Positions 17,096-25,639 are shown, numbered from the stretch's first letter. The stretch is DNA of 64,000 nt from Clostridiales bacterium mt11 (GCA_001282665.1 LN874948.1:814213-878212); one strand, 5' to 3'. The notes: generated from the sequence alone by a model not told the origin. Translations and numbers: made by a program.

Positions 17096-17947
17096 TTATA
17101 GTCTATTAGCTGAACCAAACCTTTCAATTACATTTCTTGCTTCCTCTTTTAATGCTTCTGTTGCTGCTCCCATTATATCCATAGTCATTAGATTGTCTGG
17201 ATTTTCTTTCATATATTTCTTCATTTCATCAATAAATGCTTTTCTTAAAGCTGTACTTACATTTATTTTACTTACTCCCAATGATATTGCTTTTTTAACG
17301 TCTTTTTCTGGGACTCCTGTACCACCATGCATTACTATAGGAATATTCACTGTTTTAGATATAGTATCTAATAATTCAAAATCAAGCTTTGGCTCACCTT
17401 CATATAGTCCATGAGCTGTACCAAAAGCTGGAGCAAGACAATCAATCCCAGTCCTTTCAACAAATTCCTTAGCTAATTTAGGATCTGTTAATTGAGCATT
17501 ATCTATTTTTTCACCAAATTCAGTTGTCTGACCTATTGTACCTAATTCACCTTCAACAGTAACTCCAATAGCATGTGCCACATCTACAACTTTTTTTGTA
17601 TTAGCCACATTTTCTTCAAATGGAAGTGTAGAGCCATCATACATTACTGATGTAAATCCACCTTTTATACATTCTACTGCTGCCTTAAAGGATGGACCAT
17701 GATCTAAGTGAATTGCTACATCTATATCTTTATCTTGTCCAAAGTTCTTAATCATTTCTACTATATTTTTAGCATTAGCATATAGGACTTCCTCATAAGC
17801 AGCTTGTATAATCAATGGTGATTTTAATTCAGCTGCTACTTCAATAAATGCTTTGTAAAATTCTAGATGTGAGCCATTTAATGCCGGTACTGCATATCCT
17901 TCTTTATAAGCTTTTTCTAATAAATCCTTCATAGGTACTATATTCAT
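17096..17947 (-). CDS. Class II ketose-bisphosphate aldolase
   Basis: Zinc-dependent aldolase of 283 aa, the same length as and clearly related to the housekeeping fba at 26366-27217. Zinc and phosphate sites are seen in IHLDHGPSF, GTAHGLYEGEPKLDFE, VMHGGTGVPE and the late KINVSTALR. The start has AAGGAGG. Its place with lyxose isomerase and xylulokinase suggests it cleaves a ketose phosphate particular to this pathway, such as a tagatose- or xylulose-type phosphate, rather than duplicating glycolysis. The exact substrate is not decided by sequence. Confidence 0.88.
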   Translation of the reverse strand: MNIVPMKDLLEKAYKEGYAVPALNGSHLEFYKAFIEVAAELKSPLIIQAAYEEVLYANAKNIVEMIKNFGQDKDIDVAIHLDHGPSFKAAVECIKGGFTSVMYDGSTLPFEENVANTKKVVDVAHAIGVTVEGELGTIGQTTEFGEKIDNAQLTDPKLAKEFVERTGIDCLAPAFGTAHGLYEGEPKLDFELLDTISKTVNIPIVMHGGTGVPEKDVKKAISLGVSKINVSTALRKAFIDEMKKYMKENPDNLMTMDIMGAATEALKEEARNVIERFGSANRL

Positions 17948-18083
17948 TTTATTTTCCTCCTTGAATTTTAATCAAATCGCTTTGTTTTGTCTAAATGTAA
18001 AATTTATTGATATTTTATAAAACAAATTAATAATTATATACAAATTTCTAAAATATTCTGGTATAATTGTACTTAACCGTGAG

Positions 18084-18134
18084 AGTAACCTTCTTTATTT
18101 TACGTATTAATATATAATACTTAAGAAGGTTACT
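18084..18134. other. Long inverted repeat between rpiR and the aldolase gene
   Basis: Twelve-bp arms AGTAACCTTCTT (18084-18095) and AAGAAGGTTACT (18123-18134). The loop contains a nested GTATTA/TAATAC stem. A T7 run follows on the plus strand but not on the minus strand, where the genes lie, so it is not a canonical rpiR terminator. It may be a processing or regulatory element of the aldolase transcript. Confidence 0.5.
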
Positions 18135-18140
18135 ATTTTT

Positions 18141-18992
18141 TTAATACTTATTATCTGAAAGAACCTCCTCTCTAATGCTCATATCTTTATATGCATTGTT
18201 TACTATGCTCTTATATACCAGCAAGAATAACATATCTATAACTGCTAAAGCTGGTACTCTAGTATAGCTAAATTCTTTGAAAAATAGTTCTTCATTAGTT
18301 ACTGTAAACAATTTATAATCAGCTATGTTAGCTAAAGGAGATTTTTTGCCACTAGTCAAACATATTGTAGCAGCTCCTCTATCTTTGGCTATTTCAAATG
18401 CCTTTAGTACAGTTTTTGATGTACCAGAGTTTGATATTCCAAAGGCTACATCATTTTCTGTCAAAGAATAAGCAGATGAAATTTGCATTTCAGATACAAT
18501 ATCTACATTACTTCTTATTCCAATTAAATTGAATTTATATGCTGCATCCATAGCTATAGGTATAGAATTTCCAGCTGCATAGAAATAAATAAAATCACTA
18601 TTTAAAATTTTATCTATACATTTAGATACCATATCAACATCCAAACTTTCAGATGTTAATTTCAATTCTTCCATCTTATAACTCATAATACTTTCTATAG
18701 AACCTTTTATATTACTTAGATCTACAGTTGGTGTAATAACATTTTCAGGGCTTACAAATTTTTTAGCTAATGTCATTTTAAAATGTTGATATCCATTGAA
18801 GCCTATTTTCTTACAAAATCTCACTGTAGTTGCATCACTAACATTACTTTTTTCAGATAACTCCGTAATGCCCATATTTATAACTTCTTCTGGATATTTT
18901 AAGACAAAATCTGCAACTTTTTTTTCAGCATCAAATAATGAATCATAAGCTATCTGTATAGCGCTTAAAACATTATTAATTCCCTTATCCAT
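18141..18992 (-). CDS. RpiR/MurR-family transcriptional regulator
   Basis: Sugar-phosphate-responsive regulator of 283 aa. The N-terminal HTH_6 domain (about 1-77) includes ELSEKSNVSDATTVRFCKKIGF. The C-terminal SIS domain (about 105-250) contains FYAAGNSIPIAMDAAYK and GISNSGTSKTVLKAFE. It has its own promoter, followed by a site that matches those at the PTS promoter, so it probably regulates itself and the PTS operon. The inducer is probably the sugar phosphate made by this pathway. Confidence 0.92.
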   Translation of the reverse strand: MDKGINNVLSAIQIAYDSLFDAEKKVADFVLKYPEEVINMGITELSEKSNVSDATTVRFCKKIGFNGYQHFKMTLAKKFVSPENVITPTVDLSNIKGSIESIMSYKMEELKLTSESLDVDMVSKCIDKILNSDFIYFYAAGNSIPIAMDAAYKFNLIGIRSNVDIVSEMQISSAYSLTENDVAFGISNSGTSKTVLKAFEIAKDRGAATICLTSGKKSPLANIADYKLFTVTNEELFFKEFSYTRVPALAVIDMLFLLVYKSIVNNAYKDMSIREEVLSDNKY

Positions 18993-19058
18993 TTAGTCCT
19001 CCTTCACGACTTCTCAACTAATTTCTATGTTGAGTAAATTTTTTTCTCCAAATATTTT

Positions 19059-19114
19059 TTATAGCAAAAATATTTTTTACAGCTTTATTATATCATCCTG
19101 TATTCATATGTCAA
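19059..19114 (-). promoter_or_regulatory. rpiR promoter with RpiR operator-like site
   Basis: On the minus strand: TTGACA (19114-19109), 16 bp, TATAAT (19092-19087), 5 bp, then an AT-rich site at 19081-19059 with core TAAAAAATATTTTT. The site matches the downstream PTS operator at 17 of 23 positions. The -35, -10 and operator spacings are identical to those of the PTS promoter. Confidence 0.75.
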
Positions 19115-19161
19115 CAATTTCAAAATATTTAATATATTATTTTTAAAATAAATATTAAGGA

Positions 19162-20256
19162 CTAATTGATTTTAATACTATCCATATCAATATCAGCTTC
19201 TTCTACTTCATATTCATCTAAATCTGCATCTATATCAACTGGTTTCTTCAAGATTATTAAGGAAATTGCTGTAGCCAAGGAACCTATGATTAAGCTCAAT
19301 ATAAAGTATCCAGCTTTAGCTGCAGACATAGTGGGTAATATAAATAATCCTCCTGCTGGAATACCTGCATTACATCCAAATAACATACTGAAGCCTCCAC
19401 CTATTGCACCACCAATACCTGTTGAAATAACGCATCTAATTATGTCATTCATAACAATTGGTAAACATCCTTCAGTTATTTGACAAAGTCCCATTGGAAA
19501 AGCCGACTTTAAAGTTTCAACTTCTGTTTTTAAATATATATTTTTCTTAACAGCTTTAGAGATAAAATATGCCATTGTCATACCTATTGGAGTAACCATA
19601 GAAGCCAAAATTAAAACTGTAATAGGTTCTTTAATTCCTTCATAGAATAAAGCTAATGCAAAGGCAAATACCACTTTGTTAATAGCTCCACCGTAATCAA
19701 TTGATGCAAAAATTCCAATAATCATACCATAGATAAATTTTGATTGACTATCTAAACTTTTTAAATAAGCAGTTAACAGCTGTGTAAGACCTTTTACCGG
19801 CAGTCCAATGATATAAAACATTATTAATCCAGATGCTGCAGATGCAAGCAATGGAATAATTAGAGTTGGCAATAATCCTTCTGCCCAAGAAGGTACTCTT
19901 ATGTGTTTAACTAATAATTTTGTAATATACCCTGCTATATATCCGCCAATAAAACCTCCAATAAAACCAGCTCCAACACCATTTGCTACTAATCCAACAA
20001 TTATTCCTGGAGCAATTCCCGGCTTATCTGCAATGGAATACGCTATCCCTGTAGATACAATCATTGGTAATAATGTTAATCCCATTATTCCCATAGTAGA
20101 GAATGCATCAAAGATACTAAAGCTTTTTCCGAAATCTGTAATGTTTTCTCCGGATCCAAAATTACCAATTACTAATAAAAATCCTGAAGCGACAACGATT
20201 GGAATTAAAAAGGAAATCGCTGTCATTGCATGTTTTTTCAAGTCCTTTACTTTCAT
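19162..20256 (-). CDS. PTS fructose-family EIIC permease
   Basis: Membrane channel of a fructose-type PTS, 364 aa with about nine or ten hydrophobic segments. It carries the fructose-family features VANGVGAGFIGGFIGGYIAG, the GGxxNK motif (DYGGAINK), EGCLPIV and CNAGIPAGGLF. It is a separate IIC rather than a fused IIBC and follows the separate IIB gene by 26 nt. Specificity cannot be read directly. Neighbouring lyxose/xylulose enzymes suggest a ketose or related sugar rather than plain fructose. Confidence 0.9.
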   Translation of the reverse strand: MKVKDLKKHAMTAISFLIPIVVASGFLLVIGNFGSGENITDFGKSFSIFDAFSTMGIMGLTLLPMIVSTGIAYSIADKPGIAPGIIVGLVANGVGAGFIGGFIGGYIAGYITKLLVKHIRVPSWAEGLLPTLIIPLLASAASGLIMFYIIGLPVKGLTQLLTAYLKSLDSQSKFIYGMIIGIFASIDYGGAINKVVFAFALALFYEGIKEPITVLILASMVTPIGMTMAYFISKAVKKNIYLKTEVETLKSAFPMGLCQITEGCLPIVMNDIIRCVISTGIGGAIGGGFSMLFGCNAGIPAGGLFILPTMSAAKAGYFILSLIIGSLATAISLIILKKPVDIDADLDEYEVEEADIDMDSIKIN

Positions 20257-20282
20257 TAATAAAACCTCCTCTTTTTTTATTT

Positions 20283-20594
20283 TTATCCTTTAACAATACT
20301 TTCTATTTTTTCTATAAACTTATTTGGTGATTTAATAACAGTATCAGTTGGAACTTCTACTTTCTTTTTATCTTTAAATCTTTCCAAACCATTTATTTTA
20401 ATATCAGCTGCAATAATTACAATATCTGCCTCTTTGATATCCTTTTCCTGTAACTCATCTTTAACTCCAATAATACCTTGAGTCTCAATAACTATTTCAT
20501 GACCTGCTTTTTCTGCAGCTTTTATTAACTTTTCTTTTGCAATATAAGTATGAGCAATTCCAGCTGCACAAGCAGCTACTCCTACAATTTTCAT
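20283..20594 (-). CDS. PTS fructose-family EIIB
   Basis: Soluble phosphocarrier of 103 aa. The phosphorylated cysteine lies in VAACAAGIAHTYIA, the fructose-type IIB P-loop. Phosphate passes from the EIIA encoded upstream to the incoming sugar at EIIC. The ATG at 20594 has AGGAG 8 nt upstream, and an in-frame GTG at 20603 falls within the ribosome site. It lies 15 nt after the EIIA gene. Confidence 0.93.
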   Translation of the reverse strand: MKIVGVAACAAGIAHTYIAKEKLIKAAEKAGHEIVIETQGIIGVKDELQEKDIKEADIVIIAADIKINGLERFKDKKKVEVPTDTVIKSPNKFIEKIESIVKG

Positions 20595-20609
20595 AATTAC
20601 CACTCCTAT

Positions 20610-21059
20610 CTACATAAATATATTTTTTATATCATCAACAGATTTAGCTTCTAGCATTTTTTCTACTGCATCGTCATCTCCAAGTTTAGATGCCACTTCA
20701 GCTAATAACATTAAATGCTTTTGAGCACTTTCATTGTTGCTGCCTACAGCAAATAGAAAAACGATTTTTACACCTTTGTCATCTAGCGTTTCCCATTCAA
20801 TCTCATTTTCTAACTTTCCAATTGCAATACCTACTTTCTTGACTGAATCACTTTTCCCATGAGGAATTGCAATATAATTTCCTATACCAGTGTTTCCAAG
20901 GGATTCCCTATGGTAAATATCTTCTTTAAAAGATTCTACATCCTCAATATAAGCCGCATCTTTTAATTTTTCTGACAACATAGTGATAGCCTCATCCTTG
21001 TTTTTTGCTGGCATATCAATACAAATAATCCTCTCATCTAGTATGTTGCATAAATCCAT
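20610..21059 (-). CDS. PTS fructose/mannitol-type EIIA
   Basis: Phosphocarrier of 149 aa, family PTS_EIIA_2. The phospho-histidine is in YIAIPHGKSDSV, and a KHLMLLAEVASKL segment is typical. It is phosphorylated by HPr and passes phosphate to EIIB. It is the first gene of the EIIA-EIIB-EIIC unit, behind a leader of about 270 nt that carries two RpiR-like operators and a cre-like site. GGAGGTG precedes the ATG. Confidence 0.94.
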   Translation of the reverse strand: MDLCNILDERIICIDMPAKNKDEAITMLSEKLKDAAYIEDVESFKEDIYHRESLGNTGIGNYIAIPHGKSDSVKKVGIAIGKLENEIEWETLDDKGVKIVFLFAVGSNNESAQKHLMLLAEVASKLGDDDAVEKMLEAKSVDDIKNIFM

Positions 21060-21184
21060 AAAAACACCTCCATCTTTTTTTATTCAAAGTATCTATCTTA
21101 ATTATGATTTCATTTTTATGATAATCACAATTAATATCTTTAATTAGTAGAATTTTTTTACTTTTAATAAATATCAGTATTCAG

Positions 21185-21199
21185 AGAAATCGATTGCAA
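21185..21199 (-). promoter_or_regulatory. CcpA cre-like site in the PTS leader
   Basis: The minus strand reads TTGCAATCGATTTCT, which fits the Bacillus/Clostridium cre consensus WTGNAANCGNWNNCW at every position. It lies about 130 nt downstream of the predicted PTS transcription start, consistent with roadblock catabolite repression. A chance match in AT-rich DNA remains possible. Confidence 0.55.
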
Positions 21200-21278
21200 A
21201 CAAGACATACTATCTTTCAATTTACGATGAAAATTAATATATATTTAGTATTTTAAAATCCTATTAAACAATAATCTT

Positions 21279-21366
21279 TTATGGCGAATAATATTTTTCT
21301 ATCTACGTTGTTATGACGAAAATATTTTTTCTACACTTATTATACCATCTTCCTACTATCTGTCAA
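21279..21366 (-). promoter_or_regulatory. PTS operon promoter with tandem RpiR operator-like sites
   Basis: Minus strand: TTGACA (21366-21361), 16 bp, TATAAT (21344-21339), 5 bp, then site O1 (21333-21311, core GAAAAAATATTTTC) and site O2 (21301-21279, core GAAAAATATTATTC), 32 bp apart. O1 covers the expected transcription start. The same arrangement precedes rpiR. The near-palindromic GAAAA/TTTTC core fits RpiR-type dimers. Confidence 0.75.
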
Positions 21367-21421
21367 TACTTTTTAAATTAAAATAATTTTCTCTAAAATT
21401 AGATAATTTCATATTAAAAAA

Positions 21422-21555
21422 TATAAAAAACAAAAACACAAAACAAAGATTAATTTTAAAATTAACCTTTGTTTTGTGTTTTATAGCTTATTTCACTACC
21501 AAATTTAAATTTACCAATATAAAAAATAAAGGTTAGATGCTACGGGCAACTAACC
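21422..21555 (-). terminator. Tandem terminators after rpmE
   Basis: The first hairpin, GGTTAG/CTAACC at 21531-21555 (with inner TGC/GCA), is followed on the minus strand by a T-rich run. The second, larger hairpin (16-bp arms 21433-21448 and 21467-21482, plus an 8-bp inner stem) is followed by a long T-rich run. The rest of the 511-nt gap holds the PTS promoter and leader. Confidence 0.85.
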
Positions 21556-21571
21556 TAATTTAGCGAAGAAA

Positions 21572-21772
21572 TTAATCCATACCATATTTCTTCTTGAATT
21601 TTTCAACACGACCACCACGTTCAACAAATTTTTGACGTCCTGTAAAGAATGGATGACATTCTGAACAAATTTCAACTCTTAATTCTTCTTTTGTTGAACC
21701 AGTTTTAAATGTATTTCCACATGCACATTTTACTGTAGCTTCATGATATTCTGGATGAATTCCCTTTTTCAT
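21572..21772 (-). CDS. rpmE: 50S ribosomal protein L31, zinc form
   Basis: Ribosomal protein of 66 aa. Four cysteines (Cys16, Cys18, Cys36, Cys39 in KCACGN and ICSECHPF) mark the zinc-binding C+ type. The C-terminal RQKFVERGGRVEKFKKKYG is typical. The ATG at 21772 has a GAGAGGTG site, and an in-frame GTG nine bases earlier lies in that site. It follows rho, as in Bacillus and Clostridia, and is closed by two terminators. Confidence 0.97.
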   Translation of the reverse strand: MKKGIHPEYHEATVKCACGNTFKTGSTKEELRVEICSECHPFFTGRQKFVERGGRVEKFKKKYGMD

Positions 21773-21865
21773 TGCTTTCACCTCTCTTTGTTACAAATAT
21801 ATGACAACACACTATTTTACACAATTTGACCAATTAATTATAGCATAATATTAAAACTATTTCAA

Positions 21866-23224
21866 CTAAATCCAAATTTTATTTCTCATCTCTTCTACAA
21901 ATTCGTTATTGGTCTTAGTCTTCATTAAATTTTCAATTAGGGTTTCTGTTACATCTTGAGTTGGTGAATTGCTTAAAGCCTTTCTAATAGCCCATATAGT
22001 CTCTAATTCCTTTTGGGTTAAGAGAAGCTCTTCTCTTCTAGTACCTGATTTGTTAATATCTAAAGCTGGGAAGATTCTCTTTTCCGATAATTTTCTATCT
22101 AAATGGATTTCCATATTACCTGTACCCTTAAATTCCTCAAATATAACATCATCCATTCTACTTCCTGTTTCTACTAGGGCAGTGGCTAAAATAGTCAGAC
22201 TTCCCCCTTCTTCTAAGTTCCTTGCTGCACCAAAAAATCTCTTTGGTCTGTGGAGGGCACCTGGATCCAATCCTCCAGATAAAGTCCTTCCTGTAGCAGG
22301 AATGGTTAGGTTATAAGCTCTAGCAAGACGAGTAATACTATCTAATAAAACTACTACATCTTTACCATGCTCTACTAGCCTTTTAGCCCTTTCAAGAACT
22401 ATTTCTGCTACTTTAGTATGGTGGTTTGGAAGCTCATCAAAAGTTGAATATACCACATCACCTTTAACGGATCTTTTCATATCCGTTACTTCTTCCGGTC
22501 TTTCATCTATTAAAAGAACTATTATTTCTATATCAGGATAATTCTCCGAAATGGCATTAGCAACATTTTTAAGAAGAGTTGTTTTGCCGGCTTTTGGAGG
22601 GGATACAATCATTCCCCTTTGCCCTTTCCCAATAGGTGCGATTAAATCAATAATCCTTGTGGAAAGTTCATTAGGAGCTGTTTCTAACGATATCCTTTTT
22701 CTAGGATAAATAGGAGTTAAACTATCAAAATCCGGTCTGCCTATACAAGTTTCTGGATTTAATCCATTTACACTTTTCACATAAAGAAGAGCTTTATATT
22801 TCTCTCCGGATTTTGGAGGTCTGGTTATACCAAATATCTTATCTCCAGTTCTCAGCCTAAATCTCCTTATCTGAGATGGAGATATGTATATGTCATTATC
22901 CCCAGATAAATAGTTGTCACATCTTAAAAAACCGTATCCATCTTGATGGATCTCCAATATTCCTTCAGCACTATTAATATTATCCATCTGTTCTAATTCT
23001 TCACTTACCTTATCAGGTAATTCTTCCATATTTATATCTTCAATATCTATTTCCTCTACTTCACTTTTCTCAGGTTTTTGTTCTTCTTTTTCCTCTACAG
23101 CATTTTGTAAAATCAAATTGATTAATTCCTCTTTTCTATATTTGGTAGTACTTTTTATTCCCATGGTTTTAGCTATAGTCCGGAGATCATCTAACTTTTT
23201 ACTACGTAAAATACTTGAATCCAA
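21866..23224 (-). CDS. rho: Transcription termination factor Rho
   Basis: Hexameric RNA helicase that ends transcription, 452 aa. The Rho_N helical domain (about 1-45) is followed by a short acidic insert (about 48-90), the cold-shock-like RNA-binding domain (GYGFLRCDNYLSGDNDIYIS) and the ATPase core. The core has Walker A SPPKAGKTTLL, Walker B VVVLLDSITRLARAYN and the Q-loop region. It starts with TTG behind GGAGGTGAAG. The glpX-rho-rpmE order matches the Bacillus and clostridial arrangement. Confidence 0.96.
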   Translation of the reverse strand: MDSSILRSKKLDDLRTIAKTMGIKSTTKYRKEELINLILQNAVEEKEEQKPEKSEVEEIDIEDINMEELPDKVSEELEQMDNINSAEGILEIHQDGYGFLRCDNYLSGDNDIYISPSQIRRFRLRTGDKIFGITRPPKSGEKYKALLYVKSVNGLNPETCIGRPDFDSLTPIYPRKRISLETAPNELSTRIIDLIAPIGKGQRGMIVSPPKAGKTTLLKNVANAISENYPDIEIIVLLIDERPEEVTDMKRSVKGDVVYSTFDELPNHHTKVAEIVLERAKRLVEHGKDVVVLLDSITRLARAYNLTIPATGRTLSGGLDPGALHRPKRFFGAARNLEEGGSLTILATALVETGSRMDDVIFEEFKGTGNMEIHLDRKLSEKRIFPALDINKSGTRREELLLTQKELETIWAIRKALSNSPTQDVTETLIENLMKTKTNNEFVEEMRNKIWI

Positions 23225-23414
23225 AACTTCACCTCCACAATATTTAAAAACAGGTTTATGCTGAGAAACCTATGTTCCATCAGCAATTATGTATACTCTT
23301 AAATTTTTTATCTTCTGTAAACTTATCCTCTTAGAATAGTTTTCAAGATATGCTCAGATAGATAAGCATTATTAAAATAATAATATCATTATAATATTCA
23401 TTAGTCAAACCTAA

Positions 23415-24386
23415 TTATTTGGCATACTCAGGTTTTTTGTCTAGTCTGTGTATAGCTTCAATAAACCTTATAGTACCCGTTTCACTTCTCATTACAACGG
23501 AATAGGTTTTAGCCATATTATTTTCATAGTAAACAACACCCTTTAGCAGTTCTCCATTGGATATACCTGTGGCTGCAAATATGATTTCATTCCCTTTAGC
23601 TAAATCGTCCATGCTAAGTATCTTTTCTATATTACAAATACCCATTTTAGTACATCTGACTTTTTCATCATCATTCATAGGGTATAGTCTTCCCTGAAAT
23701 TCTCCTCCCATACATTTCAATGCAGCTGCTGCAATAACACCTTCAGGAGCTCCACCAATTCCAACCATCACATCTACTCCAGAATCTTCAAAACAAGTTG
23801 CTATAGCCGCTGCCACATCTCCGTCTTGAAATAGTTTTATCCTTGCCCCTGCTTTTCTTACCTTATTGATTAGCTCTTCATGTCTTGGTCTATCTAACAT
23901 GGTTACAGTTATATCCGATATATCCTTATTAAGTGCCTGAGAAAGGTTTTTTAGATTTTCTTCTATAGGTGAATTTAAACTAATCTTTCCTGCCGCCCTT
24001 GGTCCTACGGCTATTTTATCCATATACATATCAGGCGCATGAAGTAAACAACCTCTTGGTGCTACGGCTACGACAGAAATAGCATTGGAAAGTCCCTTAG
24101 CTACAGCAGTAGTTCCATCTAGAGGATCTACTGCTATATCCAATTTTATAGAATCCTTGGTTGCTTTTCCTATTTGCTCACCAATATATAACATAGGTGC
24201 TTCGTCCATTTCTCCTTCTCCTATAACTACAACACCATCAATGGATAAGGTATCAAACATCCTCCTCATACCATCTACCGCAGCTTGATCTGCCATGTTT
24301 TTCTGTCCTCTTCCTAGATGACGAGCAGAATGTAATGCCGCTGCTTCCGTTACCCTAACTAAATTTAAAGCTAAATTTCTATCCAT
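23415..24386 (-). CDS. glpX: Class II fructose-1,6-bisphosphatase (first GlpX paralogue)
   Basis: Gluconeogenic phosphatase that makes fructose 6-phosphate, 323 aa. Metal and substrate motifs are IGEGEMDEAPML, DPLDGTTAVAKG, GIGGAPEGVIAAAALKCMGG and FAATGISNGELL. It starts MDRNLAL behind a GAGGGGG site. The full-length paralogue at 24470-25459 lies 83 nt upstream, on the same strand and similar throughout. Bacillus has one glpX at this place. The two may differ in affinity, in regulation, or in also handling sedoheptulose bisphosphate. Confidence 0.93.
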   Translation of the reverse strand: MDRNLALNLVRVTEAAALHSARHLGRGQKNMADQAAVDGMRRMFDTLSIDGVVVIGEGEMDEAPMLYIGEQIGKATKDSIKLDIAVDPLDGTTAVAKGLSNAISVVAVAPRGCLLHAPDMYMDKIAVGPRAAGKISLNSPIEENLKNLSQALNKDISDITVTMLDRPRHEELINKVRKAGARIKLFQDGDVAAAIATCFEDSGVDVMVGIGGAPEGVIAAAALKCMGGEFQGRLYPMNDDEKVRCTKMGICNIEKILSMDDLAKGNEIIFAATGISNGELLKGVVYYENNMAKTYSVVMRSETGTIRFIEAIHRLDKKPEYAK

Positions 24387-24469
24387 GAAAAAGCCCCCTC
24401 ATAGGTTAATTCTATTTTTATATATAGTATATTATATTTATGCTTTTTCTGTCAAATAGTATAGCACAT

Positions 24470-25459
24470 TTATTTATGCTTTTTTAAAAGTTCTTTTAAT
24501 ATATCATTTTTATCTAGCCTATGTTGAGCCTCTACAAACCTGATAGTTCCTGTCTTTGATCTCATAACCACTGAGTGGGTTTTAGCCAACTTATCCCCAT
24601 AATAGATTACCCCTTTTAACAAATCTCCATCAGAAATTCCAGTAGCCGCAAAGAATATATCATTTCCTTTAGCTAAGTCGTCCATTGTAAGGACTTTATC
24701 AAGCTTATCTTCAGTCCAGCCCATCTTCTCACATCTTATCTCTTCGCTTTTGCTCATTGGATATAGTTTCCCTTGGAAATCTCCACCCATACATTTTAAT
24801 GCAGAAGCTGCAATAACTCCTTCTGGGGCTCCACCTATACCTATTAATATATCTACACCAGTATCTGGGAAAGCAGTTGCAATAGCAGCAGCTACGTCAC
24901 CTTCTCCAAACAATTTTATTCTAGCCCCTACCCTTCTAACCTCTTCTATAATATCTTCATGTCTTTCTCTATCCTGAATAATAACGGTTAAGTCGGAGAT
25001 ATCCTTATTTAAAGCTTTAGCCGCAGCCTTTAAATTTTCTTCAATAGATGCATCGATATTGATTTTACCTGCAGCTTTTGGTCCTACTGCTATTTTCTTC
25101 ATATAGGTATCAGGAGCATTTAATAGACAACCTTTAGGTGCCATAGCTATAACAGCAATTGCATTAGGCAGTCCTTTAGCTACTAATATAGTCCCGTCTA
25201 ATGGGTCTACAGCTATATCCGCTTCTATATCCATACCTAATCCTATTTCCTCTCCAATATATAACATAGGTGCTTCGTCTAGTTCTCCTTCTCCTATAAC
25301 TACCTTACCTCTTGTATTAACTAGGTTAAAAGCAGCCCTCATGCCATCTACCGCTGCTTGATCTGCTCCAATTTTATCTCCTCTTCCCATGTATCTTCCT
25401 GAAGCTAATGCAGCAATTTCCGTTACCCTTACTAAGGATAATGCTAAATCTCTGTCCAC
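24470..25459 (-). CDS. glpX: Class II fructose-1,6-bisphosphatase (second GlpX paralogue)
   Basis: Second GlpX-type phosphatase, 329 aa, with IGEGELDEAPML, DPLDGTILVAKG, GIGGAPEGVIAASALKCMGG and FAATGISDGDLL. The GTG at 25459 is chosen because AGGAG lies 8 nt upstream and it gives MDRDLAL, matching its paralogue's start. The open frame upstream to 25522 is leader sequence, and an ATG at 25465 is too close to the ribosome site. It heads the glpX-glpX-rho-rpmE cluster behind a strong promoter. Confidence 0.92.
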   Translation of the reverse strand: MDRDLALSLVRVTEIAALASGRYMGRGDKIGADQAAVDGMRAAFNLVNTRGKVVIGEGELDEAPMLYIGEEIGLGMDIEADIAVDPLDGTILVAKGLPNAIAVIAMAPKGCLLNAPDTYMKKIAVGPKAAGKINIDASIEENLKAAAKALNKDISDLTVIIQDRERHEDIIEEVRRVGARIKLFGEGDVAAAIATAFPDTGVDILIGIGGAPEGVIAASALKCMGGDFQGKLYPMSKSEEIRCEKMGWTEDKLDKVLTMDDLAKGNDIFFAATGISDGDLLKGVIYYGDKLAKTHSVVMRSKTGTIRFVEAQHRLDKNDILKELLKKHK

Positions 25460-25495
25460 ATCCATCTCTCCTTTATATTTAATTGTGCTATACTT

Positions 25496-25524
25496 ATTAT
25501 AAACAAATGTATACAATTTCACAA
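25496..25524 (-). promoter_or_regulatory. Sigma-A promoter of the glpX-rho unit
   Basis: Minus strand TTGTGA (25524-25519), 17-bp spacer, TATAAT (25501-25496), about 35 nt before the second glpX start. Confidence 0.7.
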
Positions 25525-25571
25525 TTAAATTTTGAGATAACAGAGATAGTCTTTTTTATCCTCTGGATTTT

Positions 25572-25628
25572 GAAAATAAAAAACTCGCGATTCTTTATTT
25601 TTCTTAAAACCAGTAAAGAATCACGAGT
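25572..25628 (-). terminator. Intrinsic terminator after tal
   Basis: Fifteen-bp arms (25583-25597 and 25614-25628, one mismatch) and a 16-nt loop, followed on the minus strand by a T-rich run. It separates fba-tal from the glpX promoter. Confidence 0.85.
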
Positions 25629-25639
25629 ATTATAATTAA

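Noticed and set aside
17975..17990. Possible cre or LacI-type operator (CAAAGCGATTTG) before the aldolase gene
   Set aside because: It lacks the conserved TG and CA flanks of cre, and no LacI-family gene is nearby.
21060..21278. Structured leader RNA such as a T-box or riboswitch before EIIA
   Set aside because: The region is very AT-rich, with no specifier, terminator-antiterminator pair or conserved core; only the cre-like site stands out.
24470..25522. A longer second glpX product starting at 25522
   Set aside because: The extra residues come from the leader and promoter, and the GTG at 25459 aligns with the paralogue and has well-spaced AGGAG.
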